DNA of 64,000 nt from Paractinoplanes durhamensis. Lineage in GTDB: Bacteria; Actinomycetota; Actinomycetes; Mycobacteriales; Micromonosporaceae. The notes below the pieces were generated by a model that had not been told where the DNA came from, did no database searches, and worked only from the letters and a program-made list of their open reading frames with translations. The position numbers and the translations under genes were made by a program. The DNA lies in the NCBI RefSeq assembly GCF_016862175.1, contig NZ_BOML01000071.1, positions 1-64,000 on the forward strand, given 5' to 3'. This document shows, piece after piece, positions 43,118 to 52,554 of this stretch. The first letter of the stretch is position 1; the number at the start of each line of letters is the position of its first letter.

Positions 43118-44629
43118 TCAACCGGGCTGGAGGTCTCGTCGTTGCAGGCCGAGCAGGCCGGTCAAGCTCAGCGCCACGCCCAAGGCGGTCATCACCAGCA
43201 GGGCCGTCGCGGGGGTGGTCGCGGCGGCTATGTCGGGGACGTGCTGGAACGGGCTCAAGTCCTGGACTCCTTGGGGGATCTTCAGAATGTCGCCCAGCAG
43301 GGTCAGGACCGCGCCGGTCAGCAGGGGGAGCCAGGCCAGCGCGGTCAGGCGTGGTAGGGCGCCGGCCAGCAGGACGGTGCAACCGGTCAGGGCTGCGGTG
43401 GCCGGCCACTGGCCGATCATGTAGACGAACGCTCGGGTGGCTATGTCGTCGCCGTTCAAGACTGCGGGGGCGATCACAGCACTCAGTGCGCCCGTTGCGG
43501 TCAGGATCAGGGCGGAACCCGCAACCGTCACGGCGGCCTGGGCGGCCAAGGGCGACCATCGGCGTACGCCTGCGGTCAGCACCATGTCGGTCAAGCCTCG
43601 CCGTTCTGCTCGGCGGCTCTCCGACGCGGACAGGATCGCGAAAGCGCAGACGATGATGGCGACGATCGTGCCGCAGAAGGACAGGTAGCCGGCCGCGGGA
43701 TCGGCGCCGCCGGTCTGGCTGCCCAGGAAACCGCCTACCTCGCCGTTGCGCTGCAGCTCGATGGTGCCGGAACCCATGGCGGCGAACATCGTGCCGATCG
43801 CGGCCACCGCCACCGTCCAGGTCAGCAGGGACGTCCGGGCCAGGCGGAAGGACAGGGCCACCGTGGTGCGGGCCCGCACGCGGCTGTGGTGGGTGTCGTG
43901 GCGGCGGATCAGGCCGGCGCCGAACTCTCGTCGCTCGGACAAGCGGATCGCGGCGGCCGCGGCCAGCACCGTTGCCACCGACAGCGGCAGCAACTCAGGC
44001 CAGCCGGAGGCTACGGCGCGCAGGCCCAGTGGGCTGCACCAGTTCAGCCAGGCGGCGTCCTGGGTGTCGGCGTACGCGCGCATCGCGAAGGACACGCCGA
44101 CCACGGTGAAACCGAACAGCCGGGCCTGGCCGGCGGTCGGTGCGATCTGGGCGAGCAGCGTGGTCAGGGCCGCCGTCACCAGGAAGGTCAGGCCGATCAC
44201 CGCGCCGAACCGGTCGGGTGAGCAACCGGCGGCCAGCAGCACGGCGCAACCCGTCAACACCGCGAACGCGCTGCGCAGCGGCTGTTTCGGGGCCAGGCCG
44301 CTGCCGCGCAACAGTTCCAGGGCGCCGTCGTCCTCGGTGGCCCGGGTCAACGACACCGCTACGAGTACGCCCATGACCGCGGCCAGGATGGTGGCGAAGG
44401 CGCCGATCTCCCAGTGGTACATCTGCTCCGCCGTGCCCGGGTCGGGCAACAGCCCGTACATCAAGGTGGTGGCCGGATTGTGCTGGGCGAGCTTGACCGC
44501 CTCCCGGCGTTGCTCCTCCGTCGCGTAGGTGTTCTCGTAGGCCGGGAACGTCGCCCGGCAGAGGGCGATCATCAGCAGCACCCAGCTGCCGAGCATGACC
44601 CGGTAGCGGCGCAGCAGCAGGCGGGTCAT
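43118..44629 (-). CDS. ABC-2 exporter membrane subunit
   Basis: 503 residues from ATG 44629 with about twelve helices in two halves (for example MGVLVAVSLTRATEDDGALELLRGSGL). It resembles the anibiotic-transport ABC-2 proteins of actinomycetes. It overlaps the ATPase gene by 4 bp and is the last gene of a MerR-ATPase-permease operon. Confidence 0.88.
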   Translation of the reverse strand: MTRLLLRRYRVMLGSWVLLMIALCRATFPAYENTYATEEQRREAVKLAQHNPATTLMYGLLPDPGTAEQMYHWEIGAFATILAAVMGVLVAVSLTRATEDDGALELLRGSGLAPKQPLRSAFAVLTGCAVLLAAGCSPDRFGAVIGLTFLVTAALTTLLAQIAPTAGQARLFGFTVVGVSFAMRAYADTQDAAWLNWCSPLGLRAVASGWPELLPLSVATVLAAAAAIRLSERREFGAGLIRRHDTHHSRVRARTTVALSFRLARTSLLTWTVAVAAIGTMFAAMGSGTIELQRNGEVGGFLGSQTGGADPAAGYLSFCGTIVAIIVCAFAILSASESRRAERRGLTDMVLTAGVRRWSPLAAQAAVTVAGSALILTATGALSAVIAPAVLNGDDIATRAFVYMIGQWPATAALTGCTVLLAGALPRLTALAWLPLLTGAVLTLLGDILKIPQGVQDLSPFQHVPDIAAATTPATALLVMTALGVALSLTGLLGLQRRDLQPG

Positions 44630-45504
44630 CGGGCCGCCACCGCGTAGTGGCGCAGGAACAGGTCCTCCAGGCGGGCCGGCATGCAGGTGATGTCCTGCGC
44701 ATCCGCCTCGGCGAGGATGCCCAGGACCGTCGGCACCAGGTCGCGGGGCACGCTCATGCGCAGGAGACCGGCTTCGACGACGGCCGGCACCGGCAGTCGG
44801 TCGACGACGACACCGGACACCCGCGCGGTCACCGTCGAGGCGGCCAGGTGCCGCATGTCGGTGAGGTGGCCCGACTCGACCAGCCGGCCGTCCTTGATGA
44901 TCGTCACCGTGTCGCAGACGTCCTCGACCTCGGCCAGCAGATGGCTGGAGAGCAGGACCGTGCGGCCGGCCGCGGACGCCTCCCGCACGCACCGCTGGAA
45001 CAGCTGCTCCATCAGCGGGTCCAGGCCCGAGGTCGGCTCGTCGAGGATCAGCAGGTCGGTGGGGGCGGCGAACGCGGCGACCAGCACCACCTTCTGCCGG
45101 TTGCCCTTCGAGTAGGTGCGCACCCGCCGCCTCGTGTCGAGGGCGAAATCGGTGGCGAGCCGGCGTTCGGCCTCCTCGTCGCGGCGGCCGCGCAGCCCGC
45201 CGAGCGCGTCGAGGACCTCCTGGCCGGTCAGGTTGGGCCACAGGGCCACATCGCCCGGGACGTACGAGATCTGCCTGGTCACCTCGGCGGCGTGCCGGGC
45301 CGGGTCGAGGCCGAGCACGGTCACCTGCCCGGCGGTGGGCCGGTAGAGGCCGAGCAGCACCCGGATCGTGGTCGACTTGCCGGCGCCGTTGGGGCCGAGG
45401 AAGCCGTGCACGCTGCCCGGCTCGACCCGCAGGTCGAGGCCGTCGACCGCGGTGAACGCACCGAACCGCTTCACGAGCCCGTCGATCTCGATGACCGGTG
45501 TCAC
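44626..45504 (-). CDS. ABC exporter ATP-binding protein (DrrA-like)
   Basis: 292 residues from GTG 45504, in a GTGA overlap with merR. Walker A FLGPNGAGKSTTIRVLLGL, signature-like YSKGNRQKVVLVAAFA (YSKGNRQK rather than LSGGQ), Walker B LLILDEPTSGLDP and SSHLLAEVEDV. The C-terminal domain (VPTVLGILAEADAQ) matches DrrA-type exporters. The non-canonical signature is shared by a known subgroup. Confidence 0.9.
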   Translation of the reverse strand: MTPVIEIDGLVKRFGAFTAVDGLDLRVEPGSVHGFLGPNGAGKSTTIRVLLGLYRPTAGQVTVLGLDPARHAAEVTRQISYVPGDVALWPNLTGQEVLDALGGLRGRRDEEAERRLATDFALDTRRRVRTYSKGNRQKVVLVAAFAAPTDLLILDEPTSGLDPLMEQLFQRCVREASAAGRTVLLSSHLLAEVEDVCDTVTIIKDGRLVESGHLTDMRHLAASTVTARVSGVVVDRLPVPAVVEAGLLRMSVPRDLVPTVLGILAEADAQDITCMPARLEDLFLRHYAVAAR

Positions 45505-46286
45505 TGGGCCTGTCCTTTCTCGATGAGGCTGATGATGGCGTCGGCCATGGCTCGGTCGAGGAGCCGCTGCGGCGGGGCGGCGAGCCGCACCCACAGGTCG
45601 GCCGCCCGCCGGGCGGTCTCGATGTCGATCGACCGCACGACCGGCAGGAAGTCCTCGCCGAGCCATCGGGCGAGACGCTCGGCGTGCATGGCGGCGATCC
45701 GCTCCATCTCCTGCTGGTCGATCGGCCCGGCGCGGTCGGCGCGGTCGGCGATCTGCCGGAAACCCTCGGAGCTCTCGGCCAGGTCGGCGCCGGCCAGCCG
45801 TTCGTAGAGCACCGCCGCCTCCGGGGGCATGTCACCGCGGTAGAACGCCAGCTCCATGAAGTCACGCTCGCGGCGGATCACCCGGCGGGTGCGTTCGTCG
45901 GCGGCCTCGTCGTACAGCCGGTCGTAGAACTGCCCGATCACGGCCGGCATCGGCGACAGCCGACCGTCGCGCTCCATCCCGGCGATCAGCCGGTCCATCC
46001 GGTCGCGCTGGGTCTGCAGCTCGCGCAGCTGCTCGTCGAGGGCGGCGACGGCGGCACGCAGGTCGGCCAGGGCGCCCGGCCCGTCGCCGGCCATCGCCGG
46101 GATGGTGGCCAGCGGCACCCCGGCCTGCGCCAGCCACCGGATCCGCACCAGCCGCGCGACATGCACCAGCCCGTAGTCGCGGATGCCGTCGCGCTGCGCA
46201 GGGACCGGCAGCAGCCCGATCTGGTGGTAGTAACGGATGGTCCGGACCGTCGACCCGGTGAGGTCCGCCAGCTCCTTGATGCGCAC
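45501..46286 (-). CDS. MerR-family transcriptional regulator
   Basis: 261 residues. The N-terminal winged HTH is MRIKELADLTGSTVRTIRYY, with HQIGLLP and RLVRIRWLAQAGVPLATI, followed by a coiled coil (DEQLRELQTQRDRMDRLIAG) and a long effector domain. It heads the exporter operon and probably responds to the exported drug. A near-perfect operator lies just upstream at 46296-46324. Confidence 0.92.
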   Translation of the reverse strand: MRIKELADLTGSTVRTIRYYHQIGLLPVPAQRDGIRDYGLVHVARLVRIRWLAQAGVPLATIPAMAGDGPGALADLRAAVAALDEQLRELQTQRDRMDRLIAGMERDGRLSPMPAVIGQFYDRLYDEAADERTRRVIRRERDFMELAFYRGDMPPEAAVLYERLAGADLAESSEGFRQIADRADRAGPIDQQEMERIAAMHAERLARWLGEDFLPVVRSIDIETARRAADLWVRLAAPPQRLLDRAMADAIISLIEKGQAQ

Positions 46287-46295
46287 CGGGTCAGT

Positions 46296-46324
46296 CTTGA
46301 CTGTGACGTTACGTCACAGTCAAG
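46296..46324 (-). promoter_or_regulatory. MerR operator and suboptimal promoter
   Basis: Perfect 13-bp arms CTTGACTGTGACG / CGTCACAGTCAAG around a 3-bp centre. On the minus strand TTGACT can serve as -35, with a 19-bp spacer to AAGACT as -10, the elongated spacing typical of MerR-activated promoters. Transcription would then start at or next to the merR ATG, giving an essentially leaderless mRNA. Confidence 0.8.
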
Positions 46325-46380
46325 TACGCCAGGGCATCTGACGGGGGCGAAGCCGGGCGGATACCGGGCAGGGTGGGCGG

Positions 46381-47733
46381 ATGGACAACTTCGATGTTCT
46401 CGTCCTCGGCGGCGGCGCGCCGGGTGAACACTGCGCCGCGGCCATCGCCGCCGGTGGCCCGCGGGTCGCCATCGTGGAGAAGTACCTGCTCGGCGGCGAG
46501 TGCTCCTACTTCGGGTGCATCCCGTCCAAGACCCTGCTGCGGCCGGGCGAGGCGATCGCCGCGGCGCGGCAGGTGCCGGGTGCCCGGGAGGCCGTCGTCG
46601 GCGAGCTCGACGTGAAAGCGGCGCTCGCCTGGCGCGATTTCGAGGTGTCCAACTACGACGACTCCGGCGCGGTGGCCTGGGCGCGCGGCGCGGGCATCGA
46701 GGTCATCCGCGGGCGCGGGCGGCTCGCCGGTCCGCACACCGTGGTCGTCGGCGAAACCACCTGCACGGCCGAGCACATCGTCATCGCCACCGGCTCCGAC
46801 GCGGCCATCCCGCCGATCCCGGGCCTGCGCGAGCTCGACGGTCTCTGGACCGACCGCGAGGTCACCTCGCTCACCGAGGTGCCGCGGCGGCTGCTCATCC
46901 TCGGCGGCGGCGCGATCGGCGTCGAGATGGCCCAGGCACTCACCCGGCTCGGCGCGTCGGTCACGCTCGTCGAGCGCGGCTCCCGGTTGCTGTCGCGGGA
47001 GGCGCCCGCCCTCGCCGAGGGCGTCACGGCGGCCCTGCGGGCCGACGGCGTCGAGATTCACCTCGGTAACGCGCCGATCGGGGCCAGGCTTGATGACGAC
47101 GGGTACGCGTTGGAGCTCGCGAACGGCGACACCCTCCACGGTGACCGTCTTCTCGTCGCCACCGGGCGCCGCCCCCGGGTCGAGGGCATCGGCCTGGAGA
47201 CCGTCGGCATCGCGGCCAATCCGCGGGGCATCGCGGTCGACGAGCGGCTGTCGGCGGGCGACAAGCTCTGGGCGATCGGCGACGTCACCGGGCTGTGGTC
47301 GCTGACCCACGTCGGCGAATACCAGGGGCGGGTGGTGGCCTCGAACATCCTGGGCCGGCCGCGCGAGGCCCACTACGAGGCCGTCCCGCGGGTGATCTTC
47401 TGCGATCCGCAGGCCGCCGCGGTCGGGGACGCCGACGGGGCGTACACCGCAACTGTTCCCCTGGCCGGTGTCCCGCGGACCTCGACCTACACGCGGGCCT
47501 ATGACACCCGCCCGGGCTTTCTGACGTTGGTCTCCGACGGTGAGCGACTGATCGGCGGTTACGCGCTCGGGCCGGAGGCCGGCGAGTGGTTGCAGCAAGT
47601 CACCGCGGCCGTCCGCGCCCGGATCCCGCTGTCCGTGCTGATCGACGTGATCCAGCCGTTCCCGACCTTCTCCGAGGCCATCTTCCAGGGCCTGCGCGAT
47701 CTCGAAGCCCAGCTCGACGGGAGGAGGTCATGA
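46381..47733 (+). CDS. FAD-dependent pyridine nucleotide-disulfide oxidoreductase
   Basis: 450 residues from ATG 46381. FAD motif VLGGGAPGEHCAAAIA, redox-active disulfide GGECSYFGCIPSKT, NAD site LILGGGAIGVEMAQALTRLG and a C-terminal dimerisation domain with PRVIFCDPQAAAVGDADG. It resembles mercuric reductase / lipoamide dehydrogenase relatives, but no terminal CC pair or NmerA domain is present. Coupled to the SDR by ATGA. Confidence 0.92.
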   Translation: MDNFDVLVLGGGAPGEHCAAAIAAGGPRVAIVEKYLLGGECSYFGCIPSKTLLRPGEAIAAARQVPGAREAVVGELDVKAALAWRDFEVSNYDDSGAVAWARGAGIEVIRGRGRLAGPHTVVVGETTCTAEHIVIATGSDAAIPPIPGLRELDGLWTDREVTSLTEVPRRLLILGGGAIGVEMAQALTRLGASVTLVERGSRLLSREAPALAEGVTAALRADGVEIHLGNAPIGARLDDDGYALELANGDTLHGDRLLVATGRRPRVEGIGLETVGIAANPRGIAVDERLSAGDKLWAIGDVTGLWSLTHVGEYQGRVVASNILGRPREAHYEAVPRVIFCDPQAAAVGDADGAYTATVPLAGVPRTSTYTRAYDTRPGFLTLVSDGERLIGGYALGPEAGEWLQQVTAAVRARIPLSVLIDVIQPFPTFSEAIFQGLRDLEAQLDGRRS

Positions 47734-48452
47734 CCCAGCTGTCCGGCCAGACCGTGGTGGTGATCGGCGGAAGCGCCGGGATCGGCCTGGCGACCGCCCG
47801 GCTGGCCCGCCGTGAGGGCGCTTCGGTGGTCCTGGTCGGGCGGGACAAGGACCGGCTCGAACGAGCCGGCGCCGAGATTCAGGCGGCCGGCACCGCCGCG
47901 TTCGACGCCAACGACACCGACCGGCTCGCCGCGTTCCTCACCGAGCAACCCGGACCGGTCGACCACGTGCTGGTCACCGCCGGCCGGCCCTACTACGGCC
48001 TGCTGGCCGACATGGACGTCGCCGCCGCGTCCCGCCACCTCGCCGAGCATGTCGCGCTGCCGCTCGCCCTGGCCCGCGCGGCCGTCGGCACGGTCCGGCC
48101 GGGCGGCACGTTGCTGTTCGTGAGCGGGACCGGCGCCCGCCGCCCCGCCCCGGGCCTCGCCGTGATCGCCGCGATGACCGCCGCGCTGCCCGCGCTCGCC
48201 GCCAACCTGGCCCTGGAGATCGCGCCGATCCGGGTCAACGTGATCGCCGCCGGTTTCGTCGACACGCCGCTCTCGGCCGAGCTCCTCGGCGACGGCCTCG
48301 AACAGCGCCGTTCGCAACTGCGGGCCACCCTGCCGATCGGCCGGGTGGTCGGCCCGGACGACGTGGCCGCCCTGGCCGTGCACCTGATGGTCAACACCGC
48401 CCTGACCGGCGCCACCTACGACATCGACGGAGGCCAGCAGCTGGTGCGCTGA
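47730..48452 (+). CDS. Atypical short-chain dehydrogenase lacking YxxxK
   Basis: 240 residues from ATG 47730, overlapping the oxidoreductase stop. GGSAGIGLATARLARREG and NVIAAGFVDTPLS are SDR-like, but the Tyr/Lys pair is missing (GLAVIAAMTAALPALAANLAL at the active-site helix). It may be a non-catalytic or redesigned SDR; this variant is common in actinomycetes. Confidence 0.88.
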   Translation: MTQLSGQTVVVIGGSAGIGLATARLARREGASVVLVGRDKDRLERAGAEIQAAGTAAFDANDTDRLAAFLTEQPGPVDHVLVTAGRPYYGLLADMDVAAASRHLAEHVALPLALARAAVGTVRPGGTLLFVSGTGARRPAPGLAVIAAMTAALPALAANLALEIAPIRVNVIAAGFVDTPLSAELLGDGLEQRRSQLRATLPIGRVVGPDDVAALAVHLMVNTALTGATYDIDGGQQLVR

Positions 48453-48531
48453 ATGACGGATGGTTGCCGGGCCACTTCGCACGGTGCCAGACTGGCGTGC
48501 GGTTTCGGCGCCAGACGGGTGGGTGCGGCGC

Positions 48532-51500
48532 ATGTCGATTACCGGAAACTGGCCTCTGCGCGGGCGGCAGAGGGAATGCGACACGCTGGACCGCCTGGTC
48601 TCGGCCGTGAAAGCCGGCCGCGGCCAGGTGCTGCTGGTGCGCGGCTCCCCCGGCGCCGGCAAGACCGCCCTGCTCGATTACCTGGCGGGGCAGGCGACCG
48701 GCGGCCGCGTCGCCCGGGCCGCGGGCAGCGAACCGGAACGTGATCTCCCCTTCGCCGGCCTGCACCAGCTGTGCGGCCCGTTCCTCGACCGGCTCGACGC
48801 GCTGCCGGCCCCGCAGCGCTCGGCCCTCGGCCGGATTTTCGGCCTGGCCGCGGGCGATCCGCCCGACCCGCTCCTGGTCGGCATGGCGGTGCTCACCCTG
48901 CTCGGCGAGGTGGCCCGGGACCGGCCGCTGATCTGCCTGATCGAGGACGCCCAGTGGCTGGACGAGGCGTCCGCGCAGGCGCTGCGATTTGCCGCCCGCC
49001 GCCTGTCCACCGAGCCGATCGCCATGGTGTTCGCCGCGCGCGACGCCATTGCCGACCTGCCGGAGCTGGCGGTGCACGGTCTGAGCCCCGCCGACGGGGC
49101 GTCGCTGTTCGAGGCCGTGGTGCCCGGGCCGGTCGATCCGCGGGTGCGCGATCGGGTCCTGGCCGAGGCGCGTGGCAATCCCCGGGCGATCCTGGAGCTT
49201 CCGCTTTCGCTGACCACAGCGGAGCTGAACTACGGCGGCGGCACCGGTCCGTCCGGCACCGTCGAGCCTGGACTCCGGCGCCGGGCCGCCGCGCTCGGGC
49301 CGCCCGCCCGCCGCCTCCTGCTGGTCGCGGCGGCCGAACCGGTCGGCGACATTCCGCTGCTCTGGCGCGCCGCCGGCCGGCTCGGCATCGGCCCCGGCGC
49401 GGCGGCCGCAGCCGAAGAAGCCGGGCTCGTCGAGCTCGGTGACCGGGTCCGGTTCCGGCATCCGCTGCTCCGCTCGCTGCTTTATCGCTCGTCGACGCTC
49501 ACCCAGCGGCGGGTCGCCCACGCGGCCCTCGCCGACGCCACCGACCCGGACGCCGACCCGGACCGGCGGGCCTGGCATCGCGCCCACGCGGCGGCCGTAC
49601 CGGACGAGACCATCGCCGCCGACCTGGAGCGGTGGGCGGGGCGGGCGCTCGTGGTCGGCGGGCTCGCGTCGTCGTCGGCCTTCCTCGCCACCGCCGCGGC
49701 GCTGACCCCGGATCCGGCCCGCCGGGCGCTGCGGTCCCTGGAAGCGGGCCGCCACAAGGCCGCGGCCGGCCGGTTCGGCGAGGCGTCGGCGCTGATCACC
49801 GCGGCCGAGGTGGGGTCGCTCGACGAGGCCGGCCGGGCCCGCGCGGCCCTGGCGCACGGGCGGATCGCCGCCCGGTCAGGCCACGGCGGCGAGGCACTGC
49901 CGCTCCTGCTCTCCGCCGCGCGACAGCTCACCCCGATCGATGCGGCGCTCGCCCGGGAGGCGCACCTGGAGGTGCTGACCACCGCGCTCCTCGCCGATCC
50001 GCGCGAGGCCGCGGGGCCGCCCGAGACCGCCGGGCCGCGCGAGACCGCCGGGCCGCCCGAGACCGCCGGGCCGCGCGAGACCGCCGGGCCGCGCGAAGTC
50101 GCCCGGCCGCGCGAGACCGCCGGGCCGCGCGAAGTCGCCCGGCCGCGCCAAGAGCGGCTCCCCGTCTCTGCCAGGCCGATCGAAGATCGGTCTGGCATTG
50201 CCGTAGCGGCATCGGCAAGTTCGAGCGAGCTGGATGTTGTGGTCGGCGTAGGTGAGGTGGCCCGGGCGGTACGGACAACGGCCTGGCCGGAGCGGCCGGC
50301 TCGGGTCGATCTGCTGCTCGACGGCATGGCCGCGTTGCACGCCGACGGCTATGCGGCGGCGGTGCCGCCGTTGCGGCTCGTGGTGCAGGCCTTCGGCGGC
50401 GAGCCGCTCAGCGTGCGGGAAGCGTTCCTCGGCGCGGACACCGCGGCGAGCCTGGCCGCCGACCTGTGGGACGACGAGCACTGGGAGGTGCTGACCGGGC
50501 GGCATCTCGCGGTCGTGCGGCAGGCCGGTGCGGTCAGCCTGCTTCCGGCGGCCCTCGCCCGGCGGGCCGTCTTCGAGGTCCACGCCGGAGACCTCGCGGG
50601 CGCCGCCGACCTGGTCGCGCAGGGCCGGTGGGTGTCCGCGACGACCGGCGGGGAGAACGCCTTCCCACCGTGGCCCGGCGCCTGGCTGGCTGCGATGCGG
50701 GGAAGCGAACAGGACGCCGAACGGCTGATCGCCGAAGCGATGGATGACACGAAGACCCGCAGCGACGCCACCGGCCGGAGCATGATGCTGTACGCCCGGG
50801 CGGTCCTGAACAACGGGCTCGGCCGCTACGAGGAGGCGCTCGCGGCCGCGACGGAGGCCACCGCTTCGGGCGAGTCGCTTCGGGCGAATGCGTCGGTGAA
50901 GCCGGGGCGGGTTCGCACGGCGGTCGAGCCGTTCGGGGCGGGCGCGGCGCGGTGGGCGCTGGCTGAGCTGGTCGAGGCCGGGGTGCGCGGTGGGAACACC
51001 GAGGCAGCCGGGCGGGCGCTGGAGCGGCTGTCGGTGATGACCCGGGCCGGCGGCACCGATCTTGCCCTCGGTGTCGAGGCCGCCCGGCGGGCGCTGCTGC
51101 GCAACGGGCGCGCCGCCGAGGATCTCTACCGGGAAGCGATCGAGCGGCTCGGGCGGACTCGGATCCGGGTCGAGTGGGCACGGGCGAAACTTCGCTACGG
51201 CGAGTGGTTGCGGCGGGCGGGGCGGCGCGCGGATGCGCGGGTTCAGCTGCGGGCGGCGTACGAGGAATTGCTGGTTATGGGGGTGATGGCCTTTTCCGAG
51301 CGGGCCCGTCATGAGCTGCTGGCCACCGGTGAGACGGTGCGCAAGCGGACGGTGGCGGCCGAGGGTGAGCTGACCGCGCAGGAGGAGCAGATCGCCGGGC
51401 TCGCCATGCAGGGCCTCACCAACCCGGAGATCGCCGCGACCCTGTTCATCAGTCCGCGCACGGTCGAGTGGCACCTGCGCAAGGTCTTCACCAAGCTGGG

Positions 51501-51564
51501 CGTCGGCACCCGCCGCGACCTGCGGCGGGCACTCCCCCGGCGGCAGGCTCAGGCACCGGCCTGA
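48532..51564 (+). CDS. LAL-type LuxR regulator with P-loop NTPase
   Basis: 1010 residues from ATG 48532 (GTG/ATG options upstream to 48460). P-loop GSPGAGKT at 38-45, AAA/STAND-like ATPase core with CLIEDAQWLDEASAQAL, a long TPR-like helical middle and a C-terminal LuxR HTH (LTAQEEQIAGLAMQGLTNPE, ISPRTVEWHLRKVFTKLGVG). It carries a glycine/proline tandem repeat (about residues 492-538). LAL regulators usually activate a neighbouring operon when ATP and ligand are bound; the target is unknown. Confidence 0.92.
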   Translation: MSITGNWPLRGRQRECDTLDRLVSAVKAGRGQVLLVRGSPGAGKTALLDYLAGQATGGRVARAAGSEPERDLPFAGLHQLCGPFLDRLDALPAPQRSALGRIFGLAAGDPPDPLLVGMAVLTLLGEVARDRPLICLIEDAQWLDEASAQALRFAARRLSTEPIAMVFAARDAIADLPELAVHGLSPADGASLFEAVVPGPVDPRVRDRVLAEARGNPRAILELPLSLTTAELNYGGGTGPSGTVEPGLRRRAAALGPPARRLLLVAAAEPVGDIPLLWRAAGRLGIGPGAAAAAEEAGLVELGDRVRFRHPLLRSLLYRSSTLTQRRVAHAALADATDPDADPDRRAWHRAHAAAVPDETIAADLERWAGRALVVGGLASSSAFLATAAALTPDPARRALRSLEAGRHKAAAGRFGEASALITAAEVGSLDEAGRARAALAHGRIAARSGHGGEALPLLLSAARQLTPIDAALAREAHLEVLTTALLADPREAAGPPETAGPRETAGPPETAGPRETAGPREVARPRETAGPREVARPRQERLPVSARPIEDRSGIAVAASASSSELDVVVGVGEVARAVRTTAWPERPARVDLLLDGMAALHADGYAAAVPPLRLVVQAFGGEPLSVREAFLGADTAASLAADLWDDEHWEVLTGRHLAVVRQAGAVSLLPAALARRAVFEVHAGDLAGAADLVAQGRWVSATTGGENAFPPWPGAWLAAMRGSEQDAERLIAEAMDDTKTRSDATGRSMMLYARAVLNNGLGRYEEALAAATEATASGESLRANASVKPGRVRTAVEPFGAGAARWALAELVEAGVRGGNTEAAGRALERLSVMTRAGGTDLALGVEAARRALLRNGRAAEDLYREAIERLGRTRIRVEWARAKLRYGEWLRRAGRRADARVQLRAAYEELLVMGVMAFSERARHELLATGETVRKRTVAAEGELTAQEEQIAGLAMQGLTNPEIAATLFISPRTVEWHLRKVFTKLGVGTRRDLRRALPRRQAQAPA
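50003..50146. repeat. In-frame tandem repeat, eight 18-bp units
   Basis: Eight units of 18 bp starting at 50003 (for example gcgagaccgccgggccgc), encoding RETAGP-type hexapeptides in the LAL regulator. Units alternate between two variants (gcgagacc / ccgagacc) and later gcgaagtcg, suggesting growth by duplication of a two-unit block. Confidence 0.9.
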
Positions 51565-51612
51565 GCACGGCCCGGACGGGAAAGCGGAAGGCCCGGGCGG
51601 GAAAGCGGAGGC

Positions 51613-52428
51613 TCAGGCGGCCTTCCGGGCGGGCGGCTCCACGTCGTCGTAGATGCGGGCGGCGGCCAGTTTGCCGTTCGGGCCGCGCTCCAGGACGGCC
51701 AGGCCGGCCTGGGGTGGGAGATCGTGTTTGCCCCAGCGGATGAAGTTGAACTCGATGGCGCAGCGCACGCCGTCGTCGGTCACCGCGCACGGCTCCAGCT
51801 CGATGCCGCCGTCGGCGAAACACCGCTGGAAGTACGCGGTGAGGGCGGCCGGGCCGCGGTGGACGGTGCCGTTCGGCTCGCGCAGGTAGCCCGCCGGGGC
51901 GAACAGGCCGGCGGCCGCCTTGGCGTCGCCGGCGGACAGGGCGTCCTGGAAACGGCCGGCGTCGTCGCCGAGCGGGATGGCCGCGCCCTTGAGGATCGCC
52001 AGGCGCAGGTGGTGGTGGCCGTCGAGCGGGCGGCGGCTGAAGTAGGAGCGGAACACCACGGATCGCTCGTCGGGCGACTCGGCGACCACCGCGATCGGCC
52101 ACGCGACGCCGCCGTCGATCCGGGCCTCGAACTCGGCGACCGCCCGGCCGCCGTCGACGGTGCGGGCCGACGGTTCGGTGCGGGCATACCGGACGGCCAG
52201 CAGATCGCGGCTCAGGCGGAGGAAATGGCGCAGCTCACGATGGCCGCGGACCTCGCCCGCCTTGGGGTCGAAGATCACCACCTCGCCCGGCCACACGTCT
52301 TCCAGGGCGTGCGTGTCGCCCGCGGTCAGGGCGGTCAGATACTGCTTGACCGGGTCGGCCCGGCCGGCCGCGCGGGTTTCCTGGCGCACCAGCTCGGCCG
52401 CACCGGCGAAATCCGGGAACCAGGGCAT
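51613..52428 (-). CDS. Tandem SnoaL-like protein
   Basis: 271 residues with two NTF2/SnoaL-like cone domains: YLTALTAGDTHALEDVWPGE and FQDALSAGDAKAAAGLFAPA are each the first helix of the fold. Each is followed by strands such as FDPKAGEVRGHRELRHFLRL and YLREPNGTVHRGPAALTAYF. Duplicated SnoaL-like folds bind small hydrophobic ligands; no catalytic assignment. Confidence 0.85.
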   Translation of the reverse strand: MPWFPDFAGAAELVRQETRAAGRADPVKQYLTALTAGDTHALEDVWPGEVVIFDPKAGEVRGHRELRHFLRLSRDLLAVRYARTEPSARTVDGGRAVAEFEARIDGGVAWPIAVVAESPDERSVVFRSYFSRRPLDGHHHLRLAILKGAAIPLGDDAGRFQDALSAGDAKAAAGLFAPAGYLREPNGTVHRGPAALTAYFQRCFADGGIELEPCAVTDDGVRCAIEFNFIRWGKHDLPPQAGLAVLERGPNGKLAAARIYDDVEPPARKAA

Positions 52429-52554
52429 CGCGGTCTCCTCCGCTCGGTCACGGGATGATCGTCCAGCCTGGGACGGGTCCGTCGCACCAGGGAGTCACCC
52501 TGGTGGCACATCCGGCGCTCGTCAACCTTTGTGCGGGCGAGGCACAGTGAATCT

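Noticed and set aside
43118..45865. 915-codon frame spanning exporter ATPase and permease
   Set aside because: Only the part from 44629 downstream is real (permease). The upstream part is out of frame with the ABC ATPase motifs.
49876..51474. 532-codon antisense frame in the LAL gene
   Set aside because: Shadow frame; the sense frame has P-loop, Walker B and LuxR HTH motifs.
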